Notes: generated by a model from the letters alone, not told the origin. Shown: positions 1 through 9,506, numbered from the stretch's first letter. The stretch is 64,000 bases of DNA from JARRKU01 sp050288425 (GCA_050288425.1 JBNKDU010000096.1:49823-113822); one strand, 5' to 3'. Numbers and translations: made by a program.

Positions 1-822
1 ATTGTCTGCGCTGGCCAGGGCGTACTGAAAGGCCTGGCCCATCTCCTGGCCGCTGGATACGGCATAGGCCCGGGCCGAAATGGTCCCCCGAAAGGATTGC
101 AGCGTCGCCCCCATGGTGTTGGGCGCCGCTTCGGCCACGGCCTGGGCGACGATGACCACGTCGGCGCCGGTCTTTCGTCCGAGTTGGACGGCGCCGGCGA
201 CTCCCAGCTCCAGGGGCAGCCCACCATCGGCCACCGCTTCCGGGCGGACCTGGCCGAATCCTTTGGCGGCCAGGCCCTTCTGCAGGGCATCGGCGGCGGG
301 ACCGGAGACCCAGACGCCGTGTCCGCCCCACCAATACTGAAATTCGGCAGCGCCGGCCGCCTTCTCGGCAATGCAGTAAAGCACTTGCGGGTAAGGCCGG
401 CGGCCCAGATGAATGCCGGCTTTTTTCAGCCCGCGCTTCAGCATCTCCACGGAAACATTGACCTTCACCATCACCCGATACTGCTTGGCACCGATGGATT
501 CGGTGAGCATCTCGTAATTGAGGATGTAGGGATCGGGGTTGGCCAGAATGGAATCGCTCAGCACCTGAAAATGGCCCACCGCCACCTTGTCCGGAACCAG
601 ATCCAATAGGACGCGGGTGATGGCGGCCACCAGGCCGTCGGCGATGGCGGCTTCCCGGCTGGCCGACGTGTCGGCGCCCTGAATGAGGCTGCCGCCAACC
701 GCATGGACCGTGACGACCCGCTGGTCACCGGCGTCGGCTGCCCCGGAAACAGGGATGAAGCAAAGGGAGATGATCGTAAGGGCGGCCCACAGGGCTGGTC
801 TCCGAATGATCCGGCATTGCAT
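1..822 (-). CDS. Secreted protein of unknown function, C-terminus beyond window edge
   Basis: The minus strand is open from an ATG at 822 to the window edge (274 codons, no stop), so the C-terminus is missing. A strong Shine-Dalgarno (TAAGGAGG) lies just upstream of the start. The first about 28 residues form a signal peptide: Arg-rich start, hydrophobic stretch, then a VSGAADA-like cleavage site. After it come an Ala-rich helix (SREAAIADGLVAAITRVL) and alternating beta segments that resemble the N-terminal part of FlgT/LPP20-like envelope proteins, though I cannot assign a family. The protein is expected to be periplasmic or outer-membrane associated. The next gene (prenyltransferase) ends 90 bp upstream on the same strand. 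Confidence 0.7.
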   Translation of the reverse strand, partial: MQCRIIRRPALWAALTIISLCFIPVSGAADAGDQRVVTVHAVGGSLIQGADTSASREAAIADGLVAAITRVLLDLVPDKVAVGHFQVLSDSILANPDPYILNYEMLTESIGAKQYRVMVKVNVSVEMLKRGLKKAGIHLGRRPYPQVLYCIAEKAAGAAEFQYWWGGHGVWVSGPAADALQKGLAAKGFGQVRPEAVADGGLPLELGVAGAVQLGRKTGADVVIVAQAVAEAAPNTMGATLQSFRGTISARAYAVSSGQEMGQAFQYALASADN

Positions 823-912
823 GGAATTCCTCCTTATCATGGAAGCCAATATAGCATGGATGGGTCCGATGATCGACGGATTCGTCGGTATTGACGACCG
901 GTGGGGGCAACC

Positions 913-1893
913 TCACACCGAGCGGACCAGCGCATATTGAGCGATATCGGTGAGAAGATTGCGGGTCCCGTTCCCATCGAACCGATTCAGGGCGCCGATG
1001 GCGGCGGCCACATGGTCCCGGGCGCATTGTCGCGTGTAGTCGATGCCGCCGCAGCTTTTCAGCAAGTCGATCAGCCGTTGGAATTGAGCCGGCGTGAAGG
1101 AGCGCGCCTCCAGCATAGCGATCAGCCATCGGCGGTCCTCCCGGCTGATCCGGTCGAGGGCATAAATTACCGGCAGGGTGAGTTTGCCTTCCCGCAGGTC
1201 CGCGCCCACCTGCTTTCCCAGGACGTTGGAATCGAGGGTGTAATCCAGCAGATCGTCGGCCATTTGGAAGGCCATGCCCAGATGATGGCCGTAATCGCCG
1301 AGCGCCTGCACCTGCCGCGGCTCGGCCCGGCTGATGAGGGCGCCGGTGCGACAGGCGCCCTGAAAGAGCACCGCGGTCTTGCAACGGATGACTTCCCGGT
1401 ATTGGGATTCATCCAGGGTCGTATCGCCGATGCGGGCCAGTTGTTCGATTTCTCCCTGGGACATCTGTTCGGTGATGGCCGCGATGGTTCGAATTACCTC
1501 CGGCGATCCGGTATCGGCCGCCAGGGAGAGGGCCCTCGCCAGCAGAAAATCGCCGGTGAGCACGGCCTTGGGCGGATCCCATTGGTGGTGGGCCGCGGGT
1601 GCGCCGCGGCGAATGGCACCGCCGTCCACCACATCATCGTGGAGCAGGGTGGCGGCGTGCAGGTACTCGAAGATCACGGCGTATTTCGCCGGTCCATCGC
1701 CGGTGTATTTGCACAGCCGCGCGGCCAGCATCATCAACAGGGGGCGCAGACGTTTGCCGCCGGCAAACAGGATGTGGCCGGCAATCCGGCCCACCAGTTC
1801 GAAGTGGGGTTTCAGATGATCGGCCAGCGCGTCCTCGATAAGAGCCAGGTCCGTTTCCACCGCCGTTAGAATCTTTTGTTTCAGATCGTTCAT
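913..1893 (-). CDS. Polyprenyl (octaprenyl-type) diphosphate synthase, IspB/IspA family
   Basis: A 326-aa trans-isoprenyl diphosphate synthase, which condenses isopentenyl diphosphate onto an allylic diphosphate to build the long prenyl chain of quinones or an undecaprenyl-like carrier. Diagnostic motifs are GGKRLRP near residue 46, the first Asp-rich motif HDDVVD near residue 85, a KTA motif near residue 172, and the second Asp-rich motif DDLLD near residue 217. Length matches long-chain enzymes (about 320-330 aa), so a menaquinone side-chain role is likely for a sulfate reducer; chain length cannot be read from sequence by eye. It starts 15 bp after the rimO stop and is probably co-transcribed with it. 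Confidence 0.9.
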   Translation of the reverse strand: MNDLKQKILTAVETDLALIEDALADHLKPHFELVGRIAGHILFAGGKRLRPLLMMLAARLCKYTGDGPAKYAVIFEYLHAATLLHDDVVDGGAIRRGAPAAHHQWDPPKAVLTGDFLLARALSLAADTGSPEVIRTIAAITEQMSQGEIEQLARIGDTTLDESQYREVIRCKTAVLFQGACRTGALISRAEPRQVQALGDYGHHLGMAFQMADDLLDYTLDSNVLGKQVGADLREGKLTLPVIYALDRISREDRRWLIAMLEARSFTPAQFQRLIDLLKSCGGIDYTRQCARDHVAAAIGALNRFDGNGTRNLLTDIAQYALVRSV

Positions 1894-1908
1894 GGAGGCT
1901 TCTTCACA

Positions 1909-3240
1909 TCAGGTTGGGGAATCGGGTTCGGCCATCAGGTCATAATCCAGGGTTTCCGTGATCCGTACCGGGAGCATGGTTCCGGGAAGCAATTGCGCCT
2001 GGGACCTCACCAGCACGCATCCGTCCACTTCCGGTGCCTGGAATTTGGTCCGGGCCAGGTAGATTCCCGGTTCGGCATCCTTTTCCACCATCACCGGCAG
2101 GCACTCCCCTTCATAGCGCTCGAGACGTTCGCGGGAAATTCGTCGCTGAAGGGCCATCAGGCGTTCCAGGCGCTTTCGGGCGATCTCGGATGCCACATGG
2201 TCGGCCAGTGGATGGGAGGCCAGATCCTCTGCATCCGAATAGGCGAAGATGCCCAGATGGTCGAATCGCACCCGATCCATCAGGCGGACGACGGCGTCGA
2301 TATCCCGCTCGGTTTCTCCGGGGAAACCCACCAACACGGTGGTCCGCAGGGCGGCATCCGGCACGCTGGCACGGATCCGGAGGAACAACCGGTCGAGGTC
2401 CGCTCCGCTGTATCCACGACCCATGGCCCGCAGGATGCGGTCGCTGGCATGCTGGATGGGGACATCGAAATAGGGACAGATGTTGTCGAAGCGGGCGACG
2501 GTTCGCAGCAATGTGTCGCCCAGGGTCTGGGGATGCCCGTAAAGAAAGCGGATCCAGACGGTGGGGTCCAGTGGTGCCAGCCGGGCCAGGAGACCGGCCA
2601 GATCCACACCGGTCCCCAGATCGCCGCCGTAGGCCGAGGTTTCCTGGGCCACGAGGGTGATTTCCCGGACTCCGTTCTGGATCAGGAATCGGGCCTCGCC
2701 GAGGATGGCCTCTGGGTCGCGGCTCTTTTGACGCCCCCGCAATTTCGGGATTACGCAAAAGGTACAATGCCGGTTGCATCCTTCGGCAATCTTCAGGTAG
2801 GCGGCGTGGGATTGGAAAGGCCTGCGCGACACCGGCGATTGGATGTCGATGCCGTCGGGATCGGGCAGCAGGCAGGTGCCCCGGGCCATGCCGCCCCGCA
2901 CCGCGGCCACCACCTGGTCGTACGCCCCGGTACCCAGGAACAGATCGACCTCGGGCAGCGCATCGGCCGATTCGCCCCGGTACCGTTCGGGCAGACATCC
3001 GGCCACGATGAGCCTTCGGCAGGTGCCCCGGACCTTGTGTTCCGCCAAGGCCAGGATCGTATCGATGGACTCGTCCGCCGCCGATTCGATGAAGCTGCAG
3101 GTGTTGACCACGATCACTTCCGCCTCTTCCGGCTCCTGGGCCAGGTGCCAGCCGGCTTCCGCCAGGCGCGCGGCCATCATTTCACTGTCCACCTGGTTGC
3201 GGGCGCAACCGAGGCTTTCGATGTAAACGGTCTTGTCCAT
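1909..3240 (-). CDS. rimO: Ribosomal protein S12 (Asp) methylthiotransferase RimO
   Basis: A 443-aa radical-SAM methylthiotransferase that adds a methylthio group to a conserved Asp of ribosomal protein S12. The N-terminal UPF0004 domain carries its three cluster cysteines (SLGCARN near 11, NTCSF near 47, AGCLPER near 81). The radical-SAM CxxxCxxC is in GCNRHCTFC near residue 155, followed by the second half of the TIM barrel and a C-terminal TRAM domain. SLGCARNQVDSE at the N-terminus is typical of RimO rather than MiaB. Length is normal. The prenyltransferase gene follows after 15 bp on the same strand. Confidence 0.95.
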   Translation of the reverse strand: MDKTVYIESLGCARNQVDSEMMAARLAEAGWHLAQEPEEAEVIVVNTCSFIESAADESIDTILALAEHKVRGTCRRLIVAGCLPERYRGESADALPEVDLFLGTGAYDQVVAAVRGGMARGTCLLPDPDGIDIQSPVSRRPFQSHAAYLKIAEGCNRHCTFCVIPKLRGRQKSRDPEAILGEARFLIQNGVREITLVAQETSAYGGDLGTGVDLAGLLARLAPLDPTVWIRFLYGHPQTLGDTLLRTVARFDNICPYFDVPIQHASDRILRAMGRGYSGADLDRLFLRIRASVPDAALRTTVLVGFPGETERDIDAVVRLMDRVRFDHLGIFAYSDAEDLASHPLADHVASEIARKRLERLMALQRRISRERLERYEGECLPVMVEKDAEPGIYLARTKFQAPEVDGCVLVRSQAQLLPGTMLPVRITETLDYDLMAEPDSPT

Positions 3241-3277
3241 GGTCTCATCTGATCTCCCGGTTCCAGGGAGGCCAACG

Positions 3278-3305
3278 CAAAAGGCTGCCGGAACATCGGC
3301 AGCCT
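3278..3305 (-). terminator. Rho-independent terminator of etfBA
   Basis: A perfect 9-bp inverted repeat (AGGCTGCCG / CGGCAGCCT) with a 6-nt loop is followed on the minus strand by TTTT. It lies about 85 bp downstream of the etfA stop and before rimO, so it separates the two transcription units. Confidence 0.8.
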
Positions 3306-3391
3306 GATGGCAGCGCGGTCACCGCGCACCGGCAATGAAATTCGGTGCACCGCAAACCCTCGACTCGAACCTTCCCTGGAATCCGGGCACC

Positions 3392-4336
3392 CTAGATCGA
3401 TTTCTTGATTTCGTCGGTCAATGCCGGAACGACCTCATGCAAGTCACCCACGATACCGAAATCGGCTTTCCCGAAGATGGGGGCTTCGGGATCCTTGTTG
3501 ATGGCCACGATCACCTTGGACGAGGACATGCCCGCCAAATGCTGGATGGCTCCCGAGATGCCGCAGGCAATGTACAAGTTGGGCGATACCGTCTTGCCGG
3601 TCTGGCCCACCTGATCCGATGCCGACCGCCAGCCTTCGTCCACGGCCGAGCGGGATGCGCCGACGGCGCCGCCCAATACATCGGCCAGGGTTTCGACAAT
3701 GGAATAGTCGGGACCGCCCATGCCGCGGCCGCCGGCGACCACGATCTCGGCTTCGGTGAGATCGATCTTGCCGCTTTCCAATTGCTTGCCCACCACGCGC
3801 GTGAGGCCCTCTCCGGCATTGACCGCCACGGTTTCCACCACGGCATCGGTGGGGGCGGCCTCGGCGGTGATGATGTTGGGCCGCAGGGCGACGATGGCCG
3901 GCGCTCCTTCGAGGGTCACATCGGCCAGCAGTTTGCCGCCGTACATGGGACGCACCGCCGTCAATTGGTCGCCCTCCATGCGCAAGGCCACACAATCGGT
4001 GGCCAGGCCGGCATCCAGCTTGGCAGACAAACGGGCGGCCAGCTCCCTGCCCTGGGAGGTGGCACCGATGATGACCGCCGTCGGGCCGGCGGCGCCGAAG
4101 ATTTCGGCCAGCACATCGGTATAGGCGTCCACGGTGTATTCCGCCAGGGCCGCATCATCCGCCACCATTACTTTGGAGGCGCCGTAGGTCCCCAGCTCCG
4201 CGGCGGATGCTTCCACGCCGCTGCCCAGAAGCACCGCCTGAACTTCGCCGCCCAGCTGCCGGGCGGCGGTCAGGGCTTCGAAGGTCACTTTGCGAAAAGC
4301 GCCGTCTGCACGTTCTGCAACTACGAAAACCGTCAT
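3392..4336 (-). CDS. etfA: Electron transfer flavoprotein, alpha subunit
   Basis: A 314-aa EtfA. It binds FAD in its C-terminal domain and, with EtfB, relays electrons from acyl-CoA dehydrogenases or other flavin enzymes. The C-terminal FAD domain is clear: GGRGMGG, the SRSAVD stretch, QVGQTGKTVSP, and the ISGAIQH and NKDPEAPIF motifs. An ATG six codons upstream (4354) is in frame, but the Shine-Dalgarno AAGGAG lies between the two ATGs and directs the start at 4336 (MTVFV). It is followed by a terminator and preceded by etfB with a gap of about 146 bp. In sulfate reducers EtfAB commonly serves beta-oxidation or menaquinone-linked electron input. Confidence 0.95.
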   Translation of the reverse strand: MTVFVVAERADGAFRKVTFEALTAARQLGGEVQAVLLGSGVEASAAELGTYGASKVMVADDAALAEYTVDAYTDVLAEIFGAAGPTAVIIGATSQGRELAARLSAKLDAGLATDCVALRMEGDQLTAVRPMYGGKLLADVTLEGAPAIVALRPNIITAEAAPTDAVVETVAVNAGEGLTRVVGKQLESGKIDLTEAEIVVAGGRGMGGPDYSIVETLADVLGGAVGASRSAVDEGWRSASDQVGQTGKTVSPNLYIACGISGAIQHLAGMSSSKVIVAINKDPEAPIFGKADFGIVGDLHEVVPALTDEIKKSI

Positions 4337-4482
4337 GGTTGACTCCTTATCCATTCAGATGCCGGGAACCGGGAAGCTGGCCATCGGCGGGAGAGACGCC
4401 CGCGCAATATCCTTTGTCTGAATGCCCGGCCCGTTGAGATCCAAGGGTGAACGATCGACATGCGTGGCGACCGAAGCGGTGG

Positions 4483-5259
4483 TCAGATGACTTTGGCTTC
4501 TTCGCGCAACGCCTTGACCAATTGTACGACTTTGTCCTGTACGGAATCTCCTTCGATGATGCGGCCGCCCTGGCGTTCCGGAGGGGTGTGGAACGCCTTG
4601 ACCACGAGTTTGGCCTGCAGGGCCGCCGGATCGAGGCCCAAGTCGGCCAGGGTCTTGGTTTCCAGCGGTTTTTTCTTGGCCTTCATGATTCCAGGCAGAC
4701 TCGCATAGCGCGGATCGTTGAGTCCGCGCTGGGTGGTGATCAAGGCCGGTAAGGAGGCTTCCACCTCCTTGGTGCCTCCTTCCACGGTACAAGTACAGGT
4801 GATCTTGCCACCGGCGATGGTTTCCCGGATGACCATGGAAATGTTGGGCAGGCCCAGCAGTTGGGCCACGGCGGGCCCCACCTGGTAGTTGTCGTCGTCC
4901 ACGGCACGATGGCCGGCGACGATCAGATCGAAAGACATCTCTTTGATGGCGGCGGCCAAAATCTTGGCCACGGACAATCCGTCGCAGTTCAGGTCGCCCG
5001 GATCGATGAGGACGCCTTTGTCGGCCCCCATGGCCAGACCGGTGCGGACAGCCTCGGCCGCCTTGGCCGGACCCACCGAAACGATGGTCACCGCGCCACC
5101 CTGGGCTTCCTTGATGGCAAGGGCTTCTTCCACGGCCAGCTCGTCATAGGGATTGATCACGTATTTCAAGCCATCGGTCTTGATGGACACGCCGTCGCCT
5201 GCGATGGCGATCAATGACTCGGTGGCCGGTACCTGCTTGAGCAATACCAGTATCTCCAC
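4483..5259 (-). CDS. etfB: Electron transfer flavoprotein, beta subunit
   Basis: A 258-aa EtfB, the AMP- or FAD-binding partner of EtfA. Family landmarks are the N-terminal EILVLLKQVP, the NPYDELAVEEAL segment, GADKGVLI, and the C-terminal signature region with RGLNDPRYASLPGIMKA and KKKPLE. The start is a GTG at 5259 because AAAGGAGG lies just upstream of it and the protein then begins exactly where EtfB proteins do; the in-frame ATG at 5325 would add 22 Arg-rich residues with no family support. It is the first gene of etfBA. An upstream sequence resembling a sigma-70 promoter lies near 5440-5467. Confidence 0.95.
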   Translation of the reverse strand: MEILVLLKQVPATESLIAIAGDGVSIKTDGLKYVINPYDELAVEEALAIKEAQGGAVTIVSVGPAKAAEAVRTGLAMGADKGVLIDPGDLNCDGLSVAKILAAAIKEMSFDLIVAGHRAVDDDNYQVGPAVAQLLGLPNISMVIRETIAGGKITCTCTVEGGTKEVEASLPALITTQRGLNDPRYASLPGIMKAKKKPLETKTLADLGLDPAALQAKLVVKAFHTPPERQGGRIIEGDSVQDKVVQLVKALREEAKVI

Positions 5260-5403
5260 GATCCCCTTCCTCCTTTGTCTGCGCGGTTCTCCCCAGACCG
5301 GCCCGGCCAAAGCTCCGGCAGTCAAATGGATCTCTGACTCCGTCGGGAAGATCGATTTGGCTAGTACTTCTGCTCGGGCGCTGGGGTTGATGGTTATAAG
5401 TGA

Positions 5404-5467
5404 CTCAAATCATTGAGATAGAACTTTACTCAGCGAGGTTTGTAATAAACTAGGCATTTAATGTCAA
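5404..5467 (-). promoter_or_regulatory. Putative etfBA promoter with downstream dyad
   Basis: On the minus strand a perfect -35 (TTGACA, 5462-5467) is followed at 16-17 bp by a poor -10 (TTACAA or TACAAA). About 20 bp further on is the dyad CTCAA-tgat-TTGAG (5404-5417), a possible operator site. The position upstream of etfB is right, but the -10 is weak and no regulator is identified. Confidence 0.35.
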
Positions 5468-5488
5468 CGCCAAAACGCGGCGGGTTCG

Positions 5489-6130
5489 TCACTCGTCTTC
5501 GAAAATGATATCGACCTTCTGAAAGTCGCGCGGTTCGAAAGCTTCGATGTTCTTGCCTCTTTGCATGAAACCGTCCATCTGCTTGTGGGCGCTCTCGTAC
5601 ATACCCAGTACGGCGGTCAGCCGGTCGGTGAGCAGGTCCTCCTCGCCCAGCTCGGCAAAGGCGTCCTTCAGCAGCTTGCGTCCCTGCTCCAGATGGCGGG
5701 TGACCAGTTCGAAAATGGCTTTGCGCTTGGCGTGGCGCTTGCGCTCCTTGGTGATGATGGGCAACAGCCGCTGGACGGAGATCTCGATGAGCACATCCCG
5801 GGGGGCGTTGAAATGCTGGGCGATATCTTCGAGGCTCAGCAGGGCGTTGCGGCTCATGACAAATGTTTTCTGGACCCGGTCGGCGGATTTCAGGCGGGCA
5901 TTGCTGAATTTCCTGGCGATGACGCTCAGCGTGTCGGTGTCCTGAAACAGATGGTCGAACAGCGACTTTTGCTTGATGCCCATCTGGGCGGCCACGATGC
6001 TGATGGCATTGATACAGCCGGAGGTAAGCTTGAAGGTGGCGCGGACAGACTGCCGCCCGCGCAGGTCGTTGAAGGTGGCGCCGGGGAAATCGAAGGAGTC
6101 GAAAATGTCGGATGCATCGTCGTTGGCCAT
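5489..6130 (-). CDS. Conserved protein of unknown function
   Basis: A 213-aa soluble protein with no signal peptide or membrane segment. It has a helical, charged middle (KERKRHAKRKAIFELVTRHL) and an acidic C-terminus (VDIIFEDE). An N-terminal segment with FKLTSGCINAISIVAAQMGIKQ followed by helices could be a small DNA-binding or regulatory fold, but I do not recognise the family. The start has a modest GAGGCGG Shine-Dalgarno. It stands alone between trxB and etfB, with about 120 bp on its 5' side and 230 bp on its 3' side. Confidence 0.65.
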   Translation of the reverse strand: MANDDASDIFDSFDFPGATFNDLRGRQSVRATFKLTSGCINAISIVAAQMGIKQKSLFDHLFQDTDTLSVIARKFSNARLKSADRVQKTFVMSRNALLSLEDIAQHFNAPRDVLIEISVQRLLPIITKERKRHAKRKAIFELVTRHLEQGRKLLKDAFAELGEEDLLTDRLTAVLGMYESAHKQMDGFMQRGKNIEAFEPRDFQKVDIIFEDE

Positions 6131-6253
6131 ATCCGCCTCGCAGTCAATTACGCATCAAAGACATTATCAATATAGGCTCATCACTTAAGTAATGCAACCC
6201 ACGATCTCCGGCGTACCGGTTGCAGCGTCTCTCTGCTCCGGACGGCCGCATGC

Positions 6254-7240
6254 TCAACTGTTTTGGAATAATCCTGCGGGTGCCTCGCAGGCATCGCCGG
6301 CCCGTTTGGACTTGCGCACCTCCACATAGTGGGCGGCAGCCAGGGCGGCCAGGCAGCCATCGCCGGCGGCCAGTACGATCTGGCGGGCATAACGCTGCCG
6401 CAGATCTCCCACCGCATAGATTCCCGGCGTGTTGGTTTCGCACTTTTCATCGGTGACCACGAAACCATCGGCGTCCATGCGGGTACCGGCGGGAACCAAC
6501 TGGTTGTTGGGCTCGAAGCCGATGAAAATGAAGATCCCGTCGATGGTCATCCGACGCTGCTCTCCGTTTTGGGTGTCCTGCACACGGACGCCGTCCACGC
6601 CATCGGCCGACGCATTGATCTCTGTAACCACGCTGTTCCACAGGATCTCGATGTTGCAATCCTCTTTGACCCGCTGCTGCAGGATCATGCTGGCCCGCAG
6701 GGCGTCGCGGCGGTGAACCAGATACACCTTGGACGCCAGTTTGGCCAGATAGAGAGCCTCCTCGCAGGCACTGTCCCCACCGCCCACCACGATGACTTCC
6801 TTGCCGCGGAAGAAAAACCCGTCGCAGACGGCGCAATAGGAGACCCCCTTGCCATAGTACTCGTCTTCGCCGGGGATGCCCAGCTTGCGGGGGGAGCCGC
6901 CGGTGGAAAGAATCACGGTGTGCGCCTTCATCGCCTCCGCATTGGAAAGACGGACCGTGTGGAAATCGAGTCCCGGCTCTATTGCGGTGACCTCGTCATT
7001 GCGCTCCTCGATGCCGTAGGTCCGGGCATGCTCGGCGAACTTCATGGAGAGTTCGGCGCCGCTGATGTGCGCAAACCCCGGATAGTTCTCCACTTCATCG
7101 GACAGATTGATCTGGCCGCCGGGAGCACCCTTCTCCACCAGCACGGTTTTCAGGGCCGCCCGCATGGCGTAAATGCCGGCGGACAGTCCGCCGGGACCGC
7201 CGCCCACGATGATCAGATCGTACAATTGGTCTTCGGACAT
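6254..7240 (-). CDS. trxB: Thioredoxin-disulfide reductase
   Basis: A 328-aa low-molecular-weight thioredoxin reductase (FAD, NAD(P)H). It has the N-terminal FAD motif GGGPGGLSAGIYA, the redox-active CAVC in VSYCAVCDG near residue 140, the NAD(P)H-binding GGGDSACEEALYLA, and the C-terminal FAD motif GIYAVGD. A GTG at 7249 is also in frame, but it overlaps the Shine-Dalgarno GAAGGAG, so the ATG at 7240 (MSEDQ) is preferred. The C-terminus carries about 15 extra polar residues. It lies 56 bp after the S1-repeat gene on the same strand and may share its transcript. Confidence 0.93.
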   Translation of the reverse strand: MSEDQLYDLIIVGGGPGGLSAGIYAMRAALKTVLVEKGAPGGQINLSDEVENYPGFAHISGAELSMKFAEHARTYGIEERNDEVTAIEPGLDFHTVRLSNAEAMKAHTVILSTGGSPRKLGIPGEDEYYGKGVSYCAVCDGFFFRGKEVIVVGGGDSACEEALYLAKLASKVYLVHRRDALRASMILQQRVKEDCNIEILWNSVVTEINASADGVDGVRVQDTQNGEQRRMTIDGIFIFIGFEPNNQLVPAGTRMDADGFVVTDEKCETNTPGIYAVGDLRQRYARQIVLAAGDGCLAALAAAHYVEVRKSKRAGDACEAPAGLFQNS

Positions 7241-7296
7241 AGCCGCCACTCCTTCGGCCGGATGACGCCGGGCGCCGGCACCCGCATCACGCGGTC

Positions 7297-8766
7297 TTAT
7301 CTCTTTTTATTTTTCAGGGCTTCCGACAGCATCTCCCCCAGGGACCCCAAGCCGGAATCGCCCGGTTTGGATGGATTGGAGAACCGCCGCCAGTCGCCTT
7401 CGTCCCCGCCATCGGCCAGTGCCAGTGAGATTTTACGCTCATCCGCCTTGATGACGGCGATCTGTATGTCGATGGAATCACCGGGTTTGAGGGTCTCGAT
7501 TCGCGAAGCCTGGGGCGATTGCTTGATGACCGACCGGGGCAGCAGGCCCACGATGCCGGGGGCCAGTTGGACGAAGAGTCCGAACGACTCCTTTTTCTCC
7601 ACCGTGCCCCGCACCGGCTGGCCCGCGGTAAATTTGTCGGTAACATCCAGCCAGGGGTCTCCTTCGGCATCCCGGATGCTGAGGCTGATGCGACGCTTGG
7701 CAGGGTCCACCTCCTTGACCATGACGGAGACCGACTGGCCGGGCTGCACGATCTCCTCGGGACTGAGCACCCGCCGGGTATAGCTCATCTCGCTGATATG
7801 CACCAACCCTTCGATGCCCGGCCGCAGCTCGACGAAGGCGCCGAACGGGGCGCAACGCGTGACCTTGCCGGTCATTTTGCCGCCGACGCTCACCTCCTGG
7901 GCGACACGTTCCCAGGGGTCGCCGGTGACCTGCTTGGCCGACAAGGCGATTTTCAACTGCTTGTCCCCCGGTTCCATGCGCAACACCTGCACCTCGATCT
8001 TGTCTCCCGGAGCCACCGCTTCCTCCGGCTTTTCCAACCGCGACCAGCTCAACTCGGAGATGTGCACCATGCCCTCGACGCCGGGAATCAATTCCACGAA
8101 CGCGCCGTAAGGCATCAGGCGGGTGACCCGACCGGAATAAATCTGCCCGACGGCCAGCTCCTGCATGAACGCCTTGCGTACCTTCTGCTGTTCGGCCTCC
8201 AGCAGGTCGCGGCGGGACAGCACGATGTTGCGTCCCCCATCGGTAAGCCGGGTGATGCGAAACGAATAGGTCTGGCCGACATAGGCCTCGGGATTTTCCA
8301 CATACTGGGTGTCGATCTGGCTGATGGGACAAAAGGCCCGGCGTTTGAGCACCTCCACCTGGAAACCGCCTTTGATGGTCTGCACCACCCTGCCCTCCAC
8401 CGGGATCTCATTGGCATGGGCATCCTGGAGCATGGTCAGGCCGCCGATGCCGGCGATGGCCTTGGAAAGCCGGATTTCGCTTTCGCTGGCCGCGACCACG
8501 AACAATTCCAGTTCGTCGCCCACCGCGTAAGGCAACTGCCCTTCGTCATCCCTGAGTTCCTCCGCTTCGACGATGCCGTCGGCCTTGGTTCCGGTATCCA
8601 CGAATACGGTGGACTCACTGATGGCGATGATCTTACCCCGCACCTTGTCCCCCACGCCGATATCGTCGTTCATCCCTGCGGAGTAAGATTCGAACATCTC
8701 GGCGAAACTCTCTTCATGCATCTCCTCGGGCGAATCCCCCGGATGGCTGCCATGGTCGTCATTCAT
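7297..8766 (-). CDS. Five-repeat S1 RNA-binding protein (RpsA paralogue)
   Basis: A 489-aa protein made almost entirely of S1 OB-fold repeats. Five can be placed at about residues 39-105, 121-190, 204-272, 289-360 and 376-445; repeats 3 and 4 are the best conserved (GAFVELxPGxEGxVHISE). An acidic N-terminal tail and a short basic C-terminus (KNKKR) flank them. Ribosomal protein S1 usually has six repeats and about 555-570 aa, so this is more likely the shorter S1-like RNA-binding protein often found in Deltaproteobacteria than the ribosomal protein itself. The likely role is mRNA binding or translation. Confidence 0.85.
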   Translation of the reverse strand: MNDDHGSHPGDSPEEMHEESFAEMFESYSAGMNDDIGVGDKVRGKIIAISESTVFVDTGTKADGIVEAEELRDDEGQLPYAVGDELELFVVAASESEIRLSKAIAGIGGLTMLQDAHANEIPVEGRVVQTIKGGFQVEVLKRRAFCPISQIDTQYVENPEAYVGQTYSFRITRLTDGGRNIVLSRRDLLEAEQQKVRKAFMQELAVGQIYSGRVTRLMPYGAFVELIPGVEGMVHISELSWSRLEKPEEAVAPGDKIEVQVLRMEPGDKQLKIALSAKQVTGDPWERVAQEVSVGGKMTGKVTRCAPFGAFVELRPGIEGLVHISEMSYTRRVLSPEEIVQPGQSVSVMVKEVDPAKRRISLSIRDAEGDPWLDVTDKFTAGQPVRGTVEKKESFGLFVQLAPGIVGLLPRSVIKQSPQASRIETLKPGDSIDIQIAVIKADERKISLALADGGDEGDWRRFSNPSKPGDSGLGSLGEMLSEALKNKKR

Positions 8767-8926
8767 GCGGATACCTCAATGTCTTCATTTGGATGTGCTT
8801 CCACTTGGTGCGACAGCCATGTTGACCAAAAAACGGGAGGATTTGCAAGAGCGAATAGGCGCCGGAGGGACATCGGTCCGTGGTTGCAATTTCCGGAATG
8901 GGCTCTCTATTTGACTAACTTTCAGT

Positions 8927-9235
8927 TTAAGCGGGTTCTTTTAATTTTTCCAGCATCTCCCCCAGGCTCACATGGTTCAGGCCTTCTTCATGCACGGTGG
9001 TTTTATAAAAATCACATTCCAGACAAGCGAATAATTTTTGTGCATAAGTTCCTTGCGCTTTGCCTCCGCAAAGGGTTCCCGCTACGGCCCAACAGGCGCG
9101 TCCTGAATTATACCCTGAATTAATCCCATTTAATCTTGCCTCGGTGGCTGCCGAGCAAACACCTAATTCCTTCGCGTTCATACCGCCGGGTTCTCTTCCG
9201 CAATTCTTGAATTCCCAACAATTTTGCTTTTCCAT
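8927..9235 (-). CDS. Two-CW-type cysteine-rich small protein
   Basis: A 102-aa protein with two Cys-Trp motifs: CWEFKNCGRE near the N-terminus and CWAVAGTLC in the middle, followed by a CLECDFY motif. Nine cysteines in pairs suggest a metal or Fe-S site. It resembles the two-CW domain family of anaerobes, whose function is unknown; members often sit alone or fused to sensor proteins. The ATG at 9235 has an AGGGAG Shine-Dalgarno; a longer in-frame extension to 9280 lacks one. It is a monocistronic unit, with gdhA about 270 bp upstream. Confidence 0.75.
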   Translation of the reverse strand: MEKQNCWEFKNCGREPGGMNAKELGVCSAATEARLNGINSGYNSGRACWAVAGTLCGGKAQGTYAQKLFACLECDFYKTTVHEEGLNHVSLGEMLEKLKEPA

Positions 9236-9506
9236 TTTGAGCTCCCTGCAATCGTTTCGGTCATGGCCCAGTATTGTCAACTTCGTTTGGCGTCATCAGA
9301 AATCAAGGATTACTCAGCAAGAGGCGTACCAAAGCACGTACGCACACTTAACCATCTGTATTTTCATCGGTATGAAGCTGATCGATTGACGAAGTCAGTT
9401 GTCCTGAGGGGGAAATGCCCCAATATGATAGGGGATTTTGGCCCTTTGACAGGCCTCGATGCGCGTCGTCATATTTTGAAGCCGGTTAGGTGCAGCGGAG
9501 GACTTA

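Noticed and set aside
4337..4354. Longer EtfA starting at ATG 4354
   Set aside because: The Shine-Dalgarno AAGGAG lies inside this extension, right before ATG 4336, and homologues start at MTVFV-like sequence.
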